64,000 nt of DNA, from positions 554,918 to 618,917 of the forward strand of contig NZ_JAHZIL010000004.1 in NCBI RefSeq assembly GCF_019443085.1, in the 5' to 3' direction. Made by a program: the position numbers and the translations under genes. Under the pieces are notes generated by a model. That model saw only the letters and a list, made by a program, of their open reading frames with translations, did no database searches and was not told where the DNA came from. The stretch comes from Marinobacter sp. F4218 (GTDB taxonomy: Bacteria > Pseudomonadota > Gammaproteobacteria > Pseudomonadales > Oleiphilaceae). Below, one piece after another: positions 30,716 to 41,252 of the stretch. Position 1 is the stretch's first letter. Each line of letters begins with the position of its first letter.

Positions 30716-31633
30716 TTAAGCCTGGGCCGCCAGCACAGGTTTCATGTAGGAGATAGGCGCGGTGGCTTCGTCGTCAAACGTGACCACTTCCCATGCATCC
30801 TCTTCTGCCCTGAGCTTGCGGAGCAGCTTATTGTTCAGGTCGTGACCGGACTTGATACCACGGAACTCACCAATCAGGCTGTTGCCCAGCAGGTAAAGGT
30901 CACCGATGGCGTCCAGGACCTTGTGCTTGACGAACTCGTCGTCGTAACGAAGACCGTCTTCGTTAAGAATCTTGTAGTCGTCAACCACAATGGCGTTATC
31001 CACGCTACCACCCAACGCCAGATTCATCGCCCGCAGCTTTTCAATATCACGCATGAACCCGAAAGTCCGGGCGCGACTCACTTCCTTGACAAAGGAAGTG
31101 CTGGAAAAGTCGACAGTGGCGGTCTGGGCACGGCCCTTGAAGACCGGATGGTCGAAATCGATGCCGAAGCTGACCTTGAAGCCCTCAAACGGCAGGAAGG
31201 TGGCTTTCTTGTCACCCTCTTCAATGGTCACTTCGCGCTTGATGCGAATGAAACGCTTGGCAGCTTCCTGCTCGGCGATGCCGGCAGACTGGAGCAAAAA
31301 CACAAACGGTCCCGCAGAACCATCCATGATCGGCACCTCGGCAGCACTGAGTTCCACAAAGCAGTTATCGATACCGAGACCAGCCATGGCTGACAGCAGA
31401 TGCTCTACTGTTGCCACACGGACACCGTCTTTTACCAGCGTCGTGGACAGCATGGTCTCACCCACATTTTCCGCGCAGGCACGAATCTCGACCGCTGGGT
31501 CCAGATCGGTCCTCCGGAAGATGATTCCCGAGTCAACCGGCGCGGGCTTCAGGGTCAGGTATACCTTCTCTCCTGAGTGCAGCCCCACACCCGTTGCTCG
31601 GATAGTGTTTTTTAGTGTCCGTTGTCTGATCAT
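30716..31633 (-). CDS. lpxC: UDP-3-O-acyl-N-acetylglucosamine deacetylase
   Basis: LpxC is the zinc enzyme that commits UDP-acyl-GlcNAc to lipid A synthesis. The 305-residue protein opens [21 protein letters not shown] and has the zinc ligand in [30 protein letters not shown], and [14 protein letters not shown], which supplies the other His and Asp ligands. It is the last gene of the division cluster, 223 nt after ftsZ, and probably has its own promoter in that gap. The C-terminus PVLAAQA is hydrophobic and Ala-rich, as expected for LpxC degraded by FtsH. Confidence 0.97.
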   Translation of the reverse strand: MIRQRTLKNTIRATGVGLHSGEKVYLTLKPAPVDSGIIFRRTDLDPAVEIRACAENVGETMLSTTLVKDGVRVATVEHLLSAMAGLGIDNCFVELSAAEVPIMDGSAGPFVFLLQSAGIAEQEAAKRFIRIKREVTIEEGDKKATFLPFEGFKVSFGIDFDHPVFKGRAQTATVDFSSTSFVKEVSRARTFGFMRDIEKLRAMNLALGGSVDNAIVVDDYKILNEDGLRYDDEFVKHKVLDAIGDLYLLGNSLIGEFRGIKSGHDLNNKLLRKLRAEEDAWEVVTFDDEATAPISYMKPVLAAQA

Positions 31634-31856
31634 CGGTTCATTATTCCGTCACAAAATGTCGATATTCTGAGCAAAAATCTGCCCGGAGAATATCAGAAAG
31701 TAATACTGAGTACCATTTAACCAGCTTGGCTTTGCGTCAAATTTACAATAAGCCAACGTTCGGTAATCAGTGCACGTTTTTTCCGGATTAATGGTTCATT
31801 ATTTTTTACATTCCATGGAGCCAAACCCCAAACCGGACCAAAGTTACAACAGATTA

Positions 31857-33014
31857 TCAATCAGCCTGCCGACGGAGGAATGCGGGAATGTCGAGATAGT
31901 CGACCCCCTGCTCTTCGCTCTCTTTGCTCTGATCAATCGCCACGTTACCGTGAGATACGGCACGGCGGCGCAGAACGGCCGGACGATCAAGCTGGTTGTA
32001 GTCGGTTTTGCCGTCCAGGGTGCGGGTATTGTCCACCACCTTGGTCGGCTTCTCGCGATCCCCTCCCAGGCCAGTCGCAACCACGGTTACCTTGAGCTCA
32101 TCAGTCATCTCCGGATCAATCACTGTGCCCACGACGACGGTGGCGGAATCAGACGCGAATTCGCGCACGATGTCACCAACTTCAGAGAACTCGCCCAGGT
32201 TGAGATCCATACCAGCGGTGATGTTGACCAAAATACCCTTGGCACCCTGCAGGTTGATATCCTCCAGCAATGGGCTGCGGACAGCAGCTTCGGCGGCTTC
32301 GCGGGCCCGGTTTTCGCCGGTCGCGCGGGCGGTGCCCATCATCGCCATACCCATCTCCGACATGACCGTCTTTACGTCGGCAAAGTCGACGTTGATCATG
32401 CCGTTGCGGGTAATCAGGTCGGCAATGCCCTGAACCGCGCCGAGCAATACGTCGTTGGCTGAGGCGAAGGCATCCAGCAGGCTGGTCTTCTTGCCCATGA
32501 CCGCCAGCAATTTCTCGTTCGGGATGGTGATCAGCGAGTCGACGCTTTCTTCCAGTTCCTTCAGGCCGGACTCGGCAACGCTCATGCGCTTGCCACCCTC
32601 AAACATGAAAGGCTTGGTGACGACGGCAACGGTCAGGATCCCGAGCTCACGGGCGACTTCCGCGACCACCGGCGCAGCCCCCGTTCCGGTACCACCCCCC
32701 ATGCCGGCGGTGATGAACACCATGTCCGCGCCCTTGAGCGACTCAGCGATGCGATCCCGGTCTTCGAGGGCTGACTGACGCCCCACCTCCGGGTTTGCAC
32801 CCGCACCCAGCCCCTTGGTGATGTTGCCACCCAGCTGGATGATCTGCCGGGCATCCATATCGGTCAGTGCCTGGGCATCGGTGTTGGCGCAGATGAACTC
32901 CACACCTTCAATGTCGCTGTTGAGCATGTGACGTACGGCATTACCGCCACCACCACCAACACCGACGACTTTAATGACAGCGTTTTGCTGGACATTATCG
33001 ACGAGTTCAAACAT
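31857..33014 (-). CDS. ftsZ: Cell division protein FtsZ
   Basis: FtsZ is the tubulin-like GTPase that forms the Z ring. The 385-residue protein has KVVGVGGGGGNAVRHML, the tubulin signature GGGTGTGAAPVVAEVA, the T7 loop NVDFADVKTVMS, and a variable linker from about residue 320. It ends with the conserved C-terminal peptide DYLDIPAFLRRQAD, which binds FtsA and ZipA. All elements are intact. It lies downstream of ftsA with a 97-nt gap. Confidence 0.98.
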   Translation of the reverse strand: MFELVDNVQQNAVIKVVGVGGGGGNAVRHMLNSDIEGVEFICANTDAQALTDMDARQIIQLGGNITKGLGAGANPEVGRQSALEDRDRIAESLKGADMVFITAGMGGGTGTGAAPVVAEVARELGILTVAVVTKPFMFEGGKRMSVAESGLKELEESVDSLITIPNEKLLAVMGKKTSLLDAFASANDVLLGAVQGIADLITRNGMINVDFADVKTVMSEMGMAMMGTARATGENRAREAAEAAVRSPLLEDINLQGAKGILVNITAGMDLNLGEFSEVGDIVREFASDSATVVVGTVIDPEMTDELKVTVVATGLGGDREKPTKVVDNTRTLDGKTDYNQLDRPAVLRRRAVSHGNVAIDQSKESEEQGVDYLDIPAFLRRQAD

Positions 33015-33111
33015 TCCCCTACTCCTTCGTGCTGTTTTATTCAGCCTTTCCAGGCTGTTATTTCGAGATTGTGTTTTCGAGATACCTTCGTTTACTGCCT
33101 TCCCGGTGCCG

Positions 33112-34347
33112 TCAGAAATGACCGGTGAACCAGGCTTTCATTCGCTCAAACAGCGTGGGTGCTTCCTCACCCTTGAGCACTGGCGTCCGCCCAAGATCCA
33201 TCTGGCGGAAGCCATGAATCAGCAACCCCACGCCCGTGGCGTAAATAGGGTTGTTGACCACTTCCGTCATGCCGGAAACCGCCTGCGGACAGGCCAGCCT
33301 TACCGGCATGTGGAAGATTTCTTCGGCCAGTTCCACCACGCCTTCCATGGTGGAGGAACCGCCTGTAATCACGATGCCCGCGGGAATCAGGTCCTCGAAG
33401 CCTGAGCGTCGCAACTCCGACTGCACAAGGGTGAACAACTCCTCATAACGAGGTTCCACTACCTCGGCCAGGGCCTGACGGGACAGGTCCCGCGGTGCTC
33501 GGTCGCCGACACTCGGGACCTTGATGGTTTCATCTGCACCCGCCAATTGGGTCAGGGCGCAGGCATACTTGATCTTGATCTCCTCGGCGTTTTGCGTGGG
33601 CGTGCGCAGTGCCATGGCAATGTCGTTGGTGACCTGGTCACCGGCGATGGGGATCACCGCGGTGTGGCGGATAGCGCCGCCGGTAAAGACGGCGATGTCC
33701 GTGGTGCCGCCACCGATGTCCACAACACAGACTCCAAGCTCTTTTTCGTCCTCGGTCAGGATCGCGTGGCTGGAGGCCAGTTGCTCCAGAATGATGTCGT
33801 CCACCTCCAGGCCACAGCGCTTCACGCATTTCTCAATGTTCTGAGCGGCGTTCACCGCACAGGTCACCAGGTGCACCTTCGCTTCAAGGCGCACACCGGA
33901 CATGCCCATCGGCTCCTTGATGCCCTCCTGGCTATCAATCACGAATTCCTGCGGCAGGATGTGCAGGATTTTCTGATCTGCCGGAATCGCTACTGCCTGG
34001 GCGGCATCAATCACCCGATCGATATCGGCCTGGGTCACTTCGCGGTCACGGATCGCAACAATGCCATGGGAGTTCAGGCTCTTGATGTGGCTGCCGGCAA
34101 TGCCCGCAAACACCGAATGGATGCGGCAACCTGCCATCAATTCAGCTTCTTCCACTGCGCGCTGGATGGCCTGGACCGTGGTTTCAATATTGACCACGAC
34201 CCCACGCTTCAGCCCTCGCGAGGGGTGCGAGCCAATACCCACCACCTCAATGGTGCCGTCCATCTTGCGTTTGCCGACAATCGCAACCACCTTCGATGTT
34301 CCGATATCGAGGCCGACAATCATGTTTTCCGTTTCAACCGATGACAT
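33112..34347 (-). CDS. ftsA: Cell division protein FtsA
   Basis: FtsA is the actin-like protein that tethers FtsZ to the membrane. The 411-residue protein has the phosphate-1 motif VGLDIGTSKVVAIVG, the 1C subdomain, VVDIGGGTTDIAVFTGGA (phosphate-2), VITGGSSTMEGV (adenosine), and the C-terminal amphipathic helix LFERMKAWFTGHF that inserts in the membrane. The ATG at 34347 follows GGTGAGATAC; an in-frame start at 34422 lies within the ftsQ 3' end and is rejected. ftsZ follows. Confidence 0.97.
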   Translation of the reverse strand: MSSVETENMIVGLDIGTSKVVAIVGKRKMDGTIEVVGIGSHPSRGLKRGVVVNIETTVQAIQRAVEEAELMAGCRIHSVFAGIAGSHIKSLNSHGIVAIRDREVTQADIDRVIDAAQAVAIPADQKILHILPQEFVIDSQEGIKEPMGMSGVRLEAKVHLVTCAVNAAQNIEKCVKRCGLEVDDIILEQLASSHAILTEDEKELGVCVVDIGGGTTDIAVFTGGAIRHTAVIPIAGDQVTNDIAMALRTPTQNAEEIKIKYACALTQLAGADETIKVPSVGDRAPRDLSRQALAEVVEPRYEELFTLVQSELRRSGFEDLIPAGIVITGGSSTMEGVVELAEEIFHMPVRLACPQAVSGMTEVVNNPIYATGVGLLIHGFRQMDLGRTPVLKGEEAPTLFERMKAWFTGHF

Positions 34348-34382
34348 GTATCTCACCAAACCGTGGTCTGAATTAACCGTTA

Positions 34383-35222
34383 CTATGATTTCGGGCCGGA
34401 AGCGGATTCCGCCGCTTTCCACTGCACCGCGACACCGTTGGTGTAACGGGCATCCACCCGACTGACTTCATCCGACCGTGACGCCAGCCGGGTTTCATAC
34501 ACTGTGATAAACCGTTCAAACCTCTGCTCTACCTGATCCCGACCCAGCACCACTTCGATGCCGTTGGCCAACTGCAGCGTCCAGGCACCGCGCTGCTCCA
34601 GTGACAGCCCCGCAAAGTTCAGACCGTGGCTAACCAGTTGTTCACTCATGATCTGAGCCATCTTGATGACGTCCCGTACCCGCTCATCCGGACCAGCCAG
34701 CCTCGGCAGCCGCCCCGCGACCTGCGGATTGGCCGGCGCAAACAGTTCCCCGGTCCGACTCACCAGGCGCCCGTCGGTCCAGTAGGCCAACGGCTTTTTC
34801 TCCCGGATATCGATCACCAGGCGATCGGGCCACACCCGGCGCACGGCGGCCGACTCAACCCAGGGCCTTTGCTCCAGATTGGCCTTGATCTCCGACAGGT
34901 CCGTGGCGAAATAACTCTTGCCAATCCAGTTACCGGCAGCCCGTTCAATCGCCACCCGGCTGTCGCCGATAAATTCGCCATTCACGTCGACCGCCATAAA
35001 TTGCTGGTCCATGGCTCCCAGCACCTTGCTGGTGCCCCAGGGCACCAGCGCCGCCAACAACACGATCACCGCGCCCATGCCCACCTGCAGCCAGGGCACC
35101 GCGGCGAGCACCGCCTTCAACACACCAAACCGGTCCCGCTCGGGCCCGAGGGACGTAGCCCCCCGGCGCCGCGAGGGTTCGGACGGTACCGCCCGACTCC
35201 GGATCAGCAGTGTCTCAAGCAT
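34383..35222 (-). CDS. ftsQ: Cell division protein FtsQ
   Basis: FtsQ is a bitopic protein linking cytoplasmic and periplasmic parts of the divisome with FtsL and FtsB. The 279-residue protein has a basic cytoplasmic tail of about 45 residues, one membrane helix (VGMGAVIVLLAALVPWG), a POTRA domain (FIGDSRVAIERAAGNWIGKS, then EIKANLEQRPWVESAAVRRVWP), and the FtsQ beta domain (LQLANGIEVVLGRDQVEQRF). It overlaps ddl by 8 nt. The length is normal. Confidence 0.95.
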   Translation of the reverse strand: MLETLLIRSRAVPSEPSRRRGATSLGPERDRFGVLKAVLAAVPWLQVGMGAVIVLLAALVPWGTSKVLGAMDQQFMAVDVNGEFIGDSRVAIERAAGNWIGKSYFATDLSEIKANLEQRPWVESAAVRRVWPDRLVIDIREKKPLAYWTDGRLVSRTGELFAPANPQVAGRLPRLAGPDERVRDVIKMAQIMSEQLVSHGLNFAGLSLEQRGAWTLQLANGIEVVLGRDQVEQRFERFITVYETRLASRSDEVSRVDARYTNGVAVQWKAAESASGPKS

Positions 35223-36180
35223 CGGCGTCCTCCAGGGTGTCGCGCAGAATCCGGACCACCAGTTCTTCGAAACTGATCCCGGCGGCTTTCGCAGCCATCG
35301 GCACCAGACTGTGGTCGGTCATGCCCGGCACTGTGTTCACTTCCAGCAACCAGAACTGGCCATCTTCGTCCTGCATGATGTCCACCCGCCCCCAGGTCCG
35401 GCAGCCGACTACCCGAAAGGCGTCCAGCGCCAACTGTTGCAGACGGAGCTCGTCCTCCGGTGCAAGGCCGCAGGGAATCCGGTAATGGGTATCATCGGCC
35501 AGGTACTTGGCGTCATAGTCGTAGAACACATGATCGGTGCTCAGGCCGATGGCCGGCAGTGCCTGATCCTGCAGAAGACTGACCGTGAACTCCGGACCCT
35601 CGATCCACTCCTCCACCAGCACCAGGGTGTCCAGCGCTTCCGCTTGCTTATAGGCCTCTGCCAGCTCCGCGGCATTGCTGACCTTGCGGATACCAATGCT
35701 CGACCCCTCCCGGGAAGGCTTTACGCTCAGCGGCGGTCTCAGCACGGCGACAATCTGCTCGGCCTCATCTGCAGCGGCCATGGTGCGGAACCTGGGGGTC
35801 GGCAGCCCGCAACCTTCGAACACGTACTTGGTGCGCAGTTTGTCCATCGCCAGCGCAGACGCCAGCATCTCACTGCCGGTGTAGGGAATCCCGGCCTGAG
35901 ACAGAATGGCCTGTAACGTACCGTCTTCTCCGCCGCGGCCGTGCAGAGCGATAAAGACACGGTCGAAATTCGGGTTCTCGGCAGTCTTCAGCAAGCAGCC
36001 GCGAACGTCGACCGCAAAAGCATCGACACCGGCCGACACCAGTGCTGACAACACTGCCTTGCCGCTCTTCAGGGACACTTCGCGCTCGGCGGAATCCCCC
36101 CCCATGAATACCGCAACTCGGCCCAGCGCCCGGACGAGTTCCGGGGGCGCCTGGTAGGCCTGAGGTTCGGGATGTTGCAT
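35215..36180 (-). CDS. ddl: D-alanine--D-alanine ligase
   Basis: Ddl joins two D-alanines with ATP for the peptidoglycan stem. The 321-residue ATP-grasp protein has VAVFMGGDSAEREVSLKSG, FIALHGRGGEDGTLQ, KPSREGSSIGIRKV, LVEEWIEGPEFTVSLL and the C-terminal EVNTVPGMTDHSLVPMAA. The ATG at 36180 (MQHPEP) follows the murC stop closely. An alternative TTG at 36195 would overlap murC by 14 nt and has AGGAG upstream, so the start is not certain. murB, which separates murC and ddl in E. coli, is absent here, as in Pseudomonas. Confidence 0.96.
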   Translation of the reverse strand: MQHPEPQAYQAPPELVRALGRVAVFMGGDSAEREVSLKSGKAVLSALVSAGVDAFAVDVRGCLLKTAENPNFDRVFIALHGRGGEDGTLQAILSQAGIPYTGSEMLASALAMDKLRTKYVFEGCGLPTPRFRTMAAADEAEQIVAVLRPPLSVKPSREGSSIGIRKVSNAAELAEAYKQAEALDTLVLVEEWIEGPEFTVSLLQDQALPAIGLSTDHVFYDYDAKYLADDTHYRIPCGLAPEDELRLQQLALDAFRVVGCRTWGRVDIMQDEDGQFWLLEVNTVPGMTDHSLVPMAAKAAGISFEELVVRILRDTLEDADA

Positions 36181-36181
36181 C

Positions 36182-37627
36182 TCACTCACTGGCAATCACT
36201 CCTGCTGCGGCCAATCTCGCCGCTACACCACCAATATCTCCGGCGCCCTGGGTCATCAACAGGTCGCCGTCCTGAAGCACATTCGCCAACAGGCTCTCGA
36301 TTTCGTTGTTGTCTTCGACAAACATGGGCTCAACCTTGCCCCGTTGCCGGATGCTACGACAGAGCGCACGGCCGTCAGCGCCGGGAATGGCGGGCTCACC
36401 CGCGGAATACACTTCCATCAGCAACAGACCGTCGACCTCGGACAGAACCCGGACAAAGTCTTCGTACAGGTCTCGGGTTCGGCTGAACCGATGGGGCTGG
36501 TAAAGCATCACCAGGCGACGACCCGGCCAGGCATCGTGGGCGGCCCGGATCACCGCTTCGACTTCGGTCGGATGGTGACCATAGTCATCCACCAGGGTGA
36601 TCATGCCCTTGGGCGTTTGATAGTCGCCGTATACCTGGAACCGGCGGCCCACGCCTGCAAAGCTGGCAAGGCCCTTGCAGATTGCATTATCGGCAACGCC
36701 CTCATCGGTTGCCACGGCAATGGCCGCGAGAGCGTTCAGCACGTTGTGACGCCCCGGCATCTTGAGCTCCACCGCCAGATCACTCCGGCCACCCGGACGC
36801 TTGACCAGAAAACGGGTCCGCAAGCCGTCCGATTCGATGTCCTCGGCGCGGTAGTCGGCCTCGGGATTATCAATGCCGTAGGTAATGATGGCCCGGGAAA
36901 TTCGCGGGATGATTTCGCGGACAAAACCGTCGTCGACACACATGACGGCAACGCCGTAGAACGGCAGGTTGTGCAGAAAGTCGACAAAAGTCTGTTTCAG
37001 CTTCTCGACGTCCCCACCATAGGTATCCATATGGTCCGCTTCGATGTTGGTCACCACCGAGATGACCGGTGTCAGATGCAGGAACGAGGCGTCGCTCTCA
37101 TCCGCTTCTGCGACGAGGTAACGGGAATCGCCAAGCTGGGCATTTGTGCCGGCGCTGTTCAGCTTGCCACCGATGACAAAGGTGGGGTCGAGACCGGCCT
37201 CACCCAGCACCGACGCGATCAGACTGGTGGTGGTCGTCTTGCCGTGGGTGCCTGCCACCGCGATGCCATGCCGATAGCGCATGATCTCCGCCAGCATTTC
37301 AGCCCGGGGAACGATAGGAACCCTCCGAGCGCGCGCCGAAACAACCTCGGGGTTGTCATCAGCCACGGCGGAGGACACCACGACAACGTCCGCCTTGGCG
37401 CTGTTTTCGGGACCATGACCGATGTGCACTTCCACGCCCATGGCCTTGAGCCTCGCAGTGACTGCCCCCTCCTTGATGTCCGAACCAGAGACATCGTAGC
37501 CCTGATTCTTCAGCACTTCGGCAATACCACTCATGCCGGCGCCGCCGATACCCACAAAATGGATATGGCGAATCCGGCGCATTTCCGGCACCTGATAGAC
37601 CAGCGGCGGATTCGTTGCATCAGCCAT
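36182..37627 (-). CDS. murC: UDP-N-acetylmuramate--L-alanine ligase
   Basis: MurC adds L-alanine to UDP-MurNAc, the first stem-peptide step. The 481-residue Mur ligase has [17 protein letters not shown] at the N-terminus, the ATP loop [23 protein letters not shown], the [20 protein letters not shown] stretch, and the C-terminal [17 protein letters not shown] followed by [13 protein letters not shown] [13 protein letters not shown]. It overlaps murG by 8 nt at its start. Confidence 0.97.
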   Translation of the reverse strand: MADATNPPLVYQVPEMRRIRHIHFVGIGGAGMSGIAEVLKNQGYDVSGSDIKEGAVTARLKAMGVEVHIGHGPENSAKADVVVVSSAVADDNPEVVSARARRVPIVPRAEMLAEIMRYRHGIAVAGTHGKTTTTSLIASVLGEAGLDPTFVIGGKLNSAGTNAQLGDSRYLVAEADESDASFLHLTPVISVVTNIEADHMDTYGGDVEKLKQTFVDFLHNLPFYGVAVMCVDDGFVREIIPRISRAIITYGIDNPEADYRAEDIESDGLRTRFLVKRPGGRSDLAVELKMPGRHNVLNALAAIAVATDEGVADNAICKGLASFAGVGRRFQVYGDYQTPKGMITLVDDYGHHPTEVEAVIRAAHDAWPGRRLVMLYQPHRFSRTRDLYEDFVRVLSEVDGLLLMEVYSAGEPAIPGADGRALCRSIRQRGKVEPMFVEDNNEIESLLANVLQDGDLLMTQGAGDIGGVAARLAAAGVIASE

Positions 37628-38705
37628 TGGCGGCCTCCAGACAGTAATTCACGACTCTCTCCGTTGCATCCGGGCGGGCCAGCGCGCGTGCGGCCTTCGC
37701 CATGTTTGTTACCCGGGTCCGATCTCTGCTCAGGTCGCCCAGGGTCTCTGCCAGTCCTTCCGGTGTCAGCCGGTTTTGCGGAATCAATATCGCCGCACCC
37801 GCGTTCACCATTTGCTGGCCATTCTTGGTCTGGTGGTCGTCAACTGCGTGCGGGAAAGGCACGAGGATGGCCCCGATGCCGGCCGCACAGAGCTCGGAAA
37901 TGGTCAGGGCTCCGGCCCGGCACAACACGACATCAGCCCAGTCGTAGGCCTCAGCCATATCCTTGATAAACGGCTCGACTCTGGCCTCGACCCCATGCTG
38001 CTCGTAGGCGGCACGGGCCGCCTCAACGTGTTTCTCGCCGCATTGATGCCGGACGACCGGCCGTTCGTTTTCAGGCATAGCTGCCAGGGCCTCCGGAACC
38101 TGCTGGTTGAAAACCTGCGCTCCGAGACTGCCACCGACCACCAGCAGCCGCAGTACACCGTCACGGTTGGCCATACGCTGGTCCGGTGTCGGCAATTTCG
38201 CCAGATCCTGCCGGACCGGATTGCCGGTGCACCGGGTAATCACCTCGGCACCGAAACTGCCCGGAAATGCCTCGAGGACCGTCTCGGCAAACCGCACCAG
38301 CAGACGGTTGGTCATCCCTGCCACCGCATTCTGTTCATGGATAACCAAAGGTGTACGCGTCAGCCACGCGGCCACGCCGCCCGGGCCGGTCACAAAACCG
38401 CCCATACCCACAACACAGTCAGGGCGAATCCGCCGCATGATGGTGAAGGCCTCACCCAGTGCCCGCATCAAGCGGAATGGAGCCAGCAGCAGTGCCAATT
38501 TCCCCTTGCCCCGCAGACCCGAGATGTGAATCAGGGACAGCGGGATGTCGGTGTCGCCGATCAGACGCTGTTCCATGCCACCGCTGGCCCCAAGCCAGTA
38601 AACCTGGTGCCCCTTTTCCTCGAGCGCGCGGGCCGTTGCCAGCGCCGGGAAAACGTGACCACCGGTACCACCAGCCATCATCAGGAAACGGCGCTGGTCA
38701 GTCAT
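37620..38705 (-). CDS. murG: Lipid II synthase (undecaprenyl-PP-MurNAc-pentapeptide GlcNAc transferase)
   Basis: MurG transfers GlcNAc from UDP-GlcNAc to lipid I, giving lipid II on the inner face of the membrane. The 361-residue GT-B enzyme has [45 protein letters not shown] and [19 protein letters not shown] with the DNA-sugar pocket [18 protein letters not shown]. The ATG at 38705 (MTDQRRF) overlaps the ftsW stop by 8 nt; a longer frame lies inside ftsW. Confidence 0.97.
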   Translation of the reverse strand: MTDQRRFLMMAGGTGGHVFPALATARALEEKGHQVYWLGASGGMEQRLIGDTDIPLSLIHISGLRGKGKLALLLAPFRLMRALGEAFTIMRRIRPDCVVGMGGFVTGPGGVAAWLTRTPLVIHEQNAVAGMTNRLLVRFAETVLEAFPGSFGAEVITRCTGNPVRQDLAKLPTPDQRMANRDGVLRLLVVGGSLGAQVFNQQVPEALAAMPENERPVVRHQCGEKHVEAARAAYEQHGVEARVEPFIKDMAEAYDWADVVLCRAGALTISELCAAGIGAILVPFPHAVDDHQTKNGQQMVNAGAAILIPQNRLTPEGLAETLGDLSRDRTRVTNMAKAARALARPDATERVVNYCLEAANG

Positions 38706-39897
38706 AAACCGCACCTCCCCGGGCTCGTGGGCGGGCCTTTTCCTGCCCCAGGCGTACCTGGTCCAAACGTTCCATCTCGACCCGAGCCAGGACACCGATA
38801 CCCACACACATGATCATCAGACTGGAGCCGCCATAACTGACCAACGGCAGAGTCAGCCCCTTGGTCGGCAGCATGCCGGTGCTGACGGCAATGTTGATTG
38901 TCGCCTGCAGCCCAATCAGCAGGGTGATGCCATAGGAGAAACACGCACCAAAGGGCATGTTCGCTTTCTCGGCCCGACGGGCAATAACAAACCCGCTGAC
39001 CACCAGCAGGGTAAATAACGCCAGGACAATCAATGAGCCCAGCAGGCCGAATTCCTCGGCGATAATGGCAAATATGAAATCCGTATGGGCCTCGGGCAGA
39101 TAAAACAGTTTCTGGATTGAGTTTCCGAGGCCAACGCCGCCCCAGTCGCCACGACCGAAGGCAATCAACGACTGGGTCAACTGGTAGCCACTGTCAAACT
39201 GATCCTTCCAGGGATCGAGATAGCTCACTACGCGCTTGAGACGATAGGGCTGGGTCAGAACCAGCAGCCCGCCGAGCACAACCAGAGTCACGATCAGCGG
39301 AACGAACCGGCTCAGCCGGACGCCACTGAGGAAAATCATGCCGGCGGCAGCCGAAACCAGTACCACGGTGGCCCCGAAGTCCGGCTGAATCACCAGCAAC
39401 ACAGACGCCACCCCAAGCACGACCAAGGGCTTGAGAAAGCCGACCCAGGTGTTCAGCAGCTCTTCGCGGCGGCGGACAACGTACCCGGCGAGATATGCGA
39501 TCAGACACAACTTGGCGACCTCGGATACCTGAACATTGAACAGACCGAAGGGAATCCAACGGGTAGAACCATTCACGGTGCGCCCCAGCGGTGTCAGAAC
39601 CAGTACCAATACCAGAAGGCCTACGCCCAGCATGAGCCAACCGCTGCGCTCCCACCATGAGATGGGCACGTTGACAGCCACCAGCGCCAGCACGCAGCCC
39701 AGCGTGGCAAAGAGCAGCTGCCGAATCACATAGTGGTAGCTGTTGCCCATGGTTTCGGCAGCCATGTCCATGGACGCCGAGGAAATCATCACCACCCCCA
39801 TCACCAGCAAGGCAACGGCACTGATGACCAGCATCGGAAGCGGCTGAAGCTCACCCAGCCACTGGTTTCGGTTTGGCAACGTGATTCCTGTCTGCAT
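38698..39897 (-). CDS. ftsW: Peptidoglycan glycosyltransferase FtsW
   Basis: FtsW is the SEDS-family polymerase that extends septal glycan strands with FtsI. The 399-residue protein has ten hydrophobic segments, the SEDS signature (GVGLGNSIQKLFYLPEAHTD, with HTDFIFAIIAEEFGLLG next), and LPLVSYGGSSLM near the end. Positions 39900 to 39895 read GTGATG. I prefer the ATG at 39897 because GGAGG lies 7 nt upstream; the GTG would overlap murD by 4 nt. It is coupled to murG downstream. Confidence 0.96.
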   Translation of the reverse strand: MQTGITLPNRNQWLGELQPLPMLVISAVALLVMGVVMISSASMDMAAETMGNSYHYVIRQLLFATLGCVLALVAVNVPISWWERSGWLMLGVGLLVLVLVLTPLGRTVNGSTRWIPFGLFNVQVSEVAKLCLIAYLAGYVVRRREELLNTWVGFLKPLVVLGVASVLLVIQPDFGATVVLVSAAAGMIFLSGVRLSRFVPLIVTLVVLGGLLVLTQPYRLKRVVSYLDPWKDQFDSGYQLTQSLIAFGRGDWGGVGLGNSIQKLFYLPEAHTDFIFAIIAEEFGLLGSLIVLALFTLLVVSGFVIARRAEKANMPFGACFSYGITLLIGLQATINIAVSTGMLPTKGLTLPLVSYGGSSLMIMCVGIGVLARVEMERLDQVRLGQEKARPRARGGAVYD

Positions 39898-41237
39898 CAC
39901 AACGCCTCCACCAGTGTGCGGAACTGGTCGCCGCGATCACCATAGTCGCGGAACATGTCGAAGCTGGCACACGCGGGTGACAACAACACGCGATCGCCGT
40001 CCTGTGCCAGCCCGGAAGCGATGGTGACCGCTTCCGCCAGCGAGCGGGCAATGTGGCTGTCAACGCCGTTGCCGATGGCTTCGGCGACCTGCCCGGCATC
40101 CTGGCCAATCAGCACCAGCGCCCGACAGTGCAAAAGAACAGGCGCCTGCAGCGGGGCAAAGTCTGCACCCTTGCCGTCGCCCCCGGCGATAAGCACGACC
40201 TTGCCTCGCTCGGGCGCCAGGCTCTCGATCGCCGCCACTGAGGCACCCACGTTGGTGCCCTTGGAGTCGTTGATGTAATCGACCCCGCCCACCTGCCGGA
40301 TAAACTCACAGCGATGTGGCAGACCGGGGAAACGGCGGGCCACATCGAGCATGACCTCCATTGGCAGGCCCGCGGCATACCCAAGACCCAGGGCCGCCAT
40401 CACATTGCTGATGTTGTGCTGGCCCATCAGGTGCAGGTCACTCGCCAGCAACAGATTGTCAAAACCGAAGGTAATCCAGGTGCCCTGATCGTCATCCCGG
40501 GTACTGAAGGTTTCCGGATTCACCCGGTGAAACCCGAAACAGATGAATCGGAGGTTGTCCCTCGCCATCGGCGTACTCAAGGCATCATCCAGATTGACCA
40601 CCGCGTTCTTGCAGCCCCGGAATATCCGCTGCTTGGCCTGGAAATAGGCCATTTTGTTCGGATAACGATCCATATGATCGTCACTGACGTTCAGAACAGT
40701 AGCCGCCAGGGCGTTCAGTTCCTCGGTGGTTTCAAGCTGAAAGCTGGACAACTCCAATACGTATAGGTCGGCACCGCGCCCGAGGAGCTCGAGTGCCGGC
40801 GTGCCGATATTGCCACCCACTTCCACCCGGCGACCGGCGGCCTTGGCCATCTCCCCGACCAGCGTGGTAACCGTGGTTTTACCGTTGGAACCGGTAATGG
40901 CCACGATGGGGGCATCTGCCGCCTCGGCAAACAGATCGATATCGCCGCGGATCCGGGCCCCGTTCTTGCTCGCCCGGGCAATGGCCGGCTCGGCAATGTT
41001 GATGCCGGGGCTCACCACCAGTTCATTGAAACCTGCGAACAGCTCCGCATCAAAGGCGCCAAGATGAACCGGCACATCCGGCCAGCCCGCCCGCAACTCG
41101 TCAAGACCCGGCGGTGCTTCGCGACTATCCGCAACCGCAATCTCCCGTCCCTGTTCGGATAGATAGCGCACGCAGGAGAGCCCGGTTTTACCGAGCCCTA
41201 CAATCAATGTGCGACGATCCGAAACAATGACGCTCAT
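39897..41237 (-). CDS. murD: UDP-N-acetylmuramoylalanine--D-glutamate ligase
   Basis: MurD adds D-glutamate to UDP-MurNAc-L-alanine. The 446-residue protein has IVGLGKTGLSCVRYLSEQG, the ATP loop VAITGSNGKTTVTTLVGEMA, LELSSFQLETTEEL, NVSDDHMDRY, HRCEFIRQVGGVDYINDSKG (the Mur ligase FINDSKGTN region) and LSPACASFDMFRDYGDRGD at the C-terminus. It lies 15 nt after mraY and touches ftsW at its stop. Confidence 0.97.
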   Translation of the reverse strand: MSVIVSDRRTLIVGLGKTGLSCVRYLSEQGREIAVADSREAPPGLDELRAGWPDVPVHLGAFDAELFAGFNELVVSPGINIAEPAIARASKNGARIRGDIDLFAEAADAPIVAITGSNGKTTVTTLVGEMAKAAGRRVEVGGNIGTPALELLGRGADLYVLELSSFQLETTEELNALAATVLNVSDDHMDRYPNKMAYFQAKQRIFRGCKNAVVNLDDALSTPMARDNLRFICFGFHRVNPETFSTRDDDQGTWITFGFDNLLLASDLHLMGQHNISNVMAALGLGYAAGLPMEVMLDVARRFPGLPHRCEFIRQVGGVDYINDSKGTNVGASVAAIESLAPERGKVVLIAGGDGKGADFAPLQAPVLLHCRALVLIGQDAGQVAEAIGNGVDSHIARSLAEAVTIASGLAQDGDRVLLSPACASFDMFRDYGDRGDQFRTLVEAL

Positions 41238-41252
41238 AATAGATGCGTACCC

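Noticed and set aside
31634..31856. Possible small gene or regulatory RNA in the ftsZ-lpxC gap
   Set aside because: No frame with a start and ribosome site, no clear hairpin. A repeated GGTTCATTATT at both ends of the gap is short and may be chance. It probably holds the lpxC promoter.
36344..37966. Long plus-strand frame opposite murC and murG
   Set aside because: Antisense shadow of two certain Mur genes, crossing their junction.
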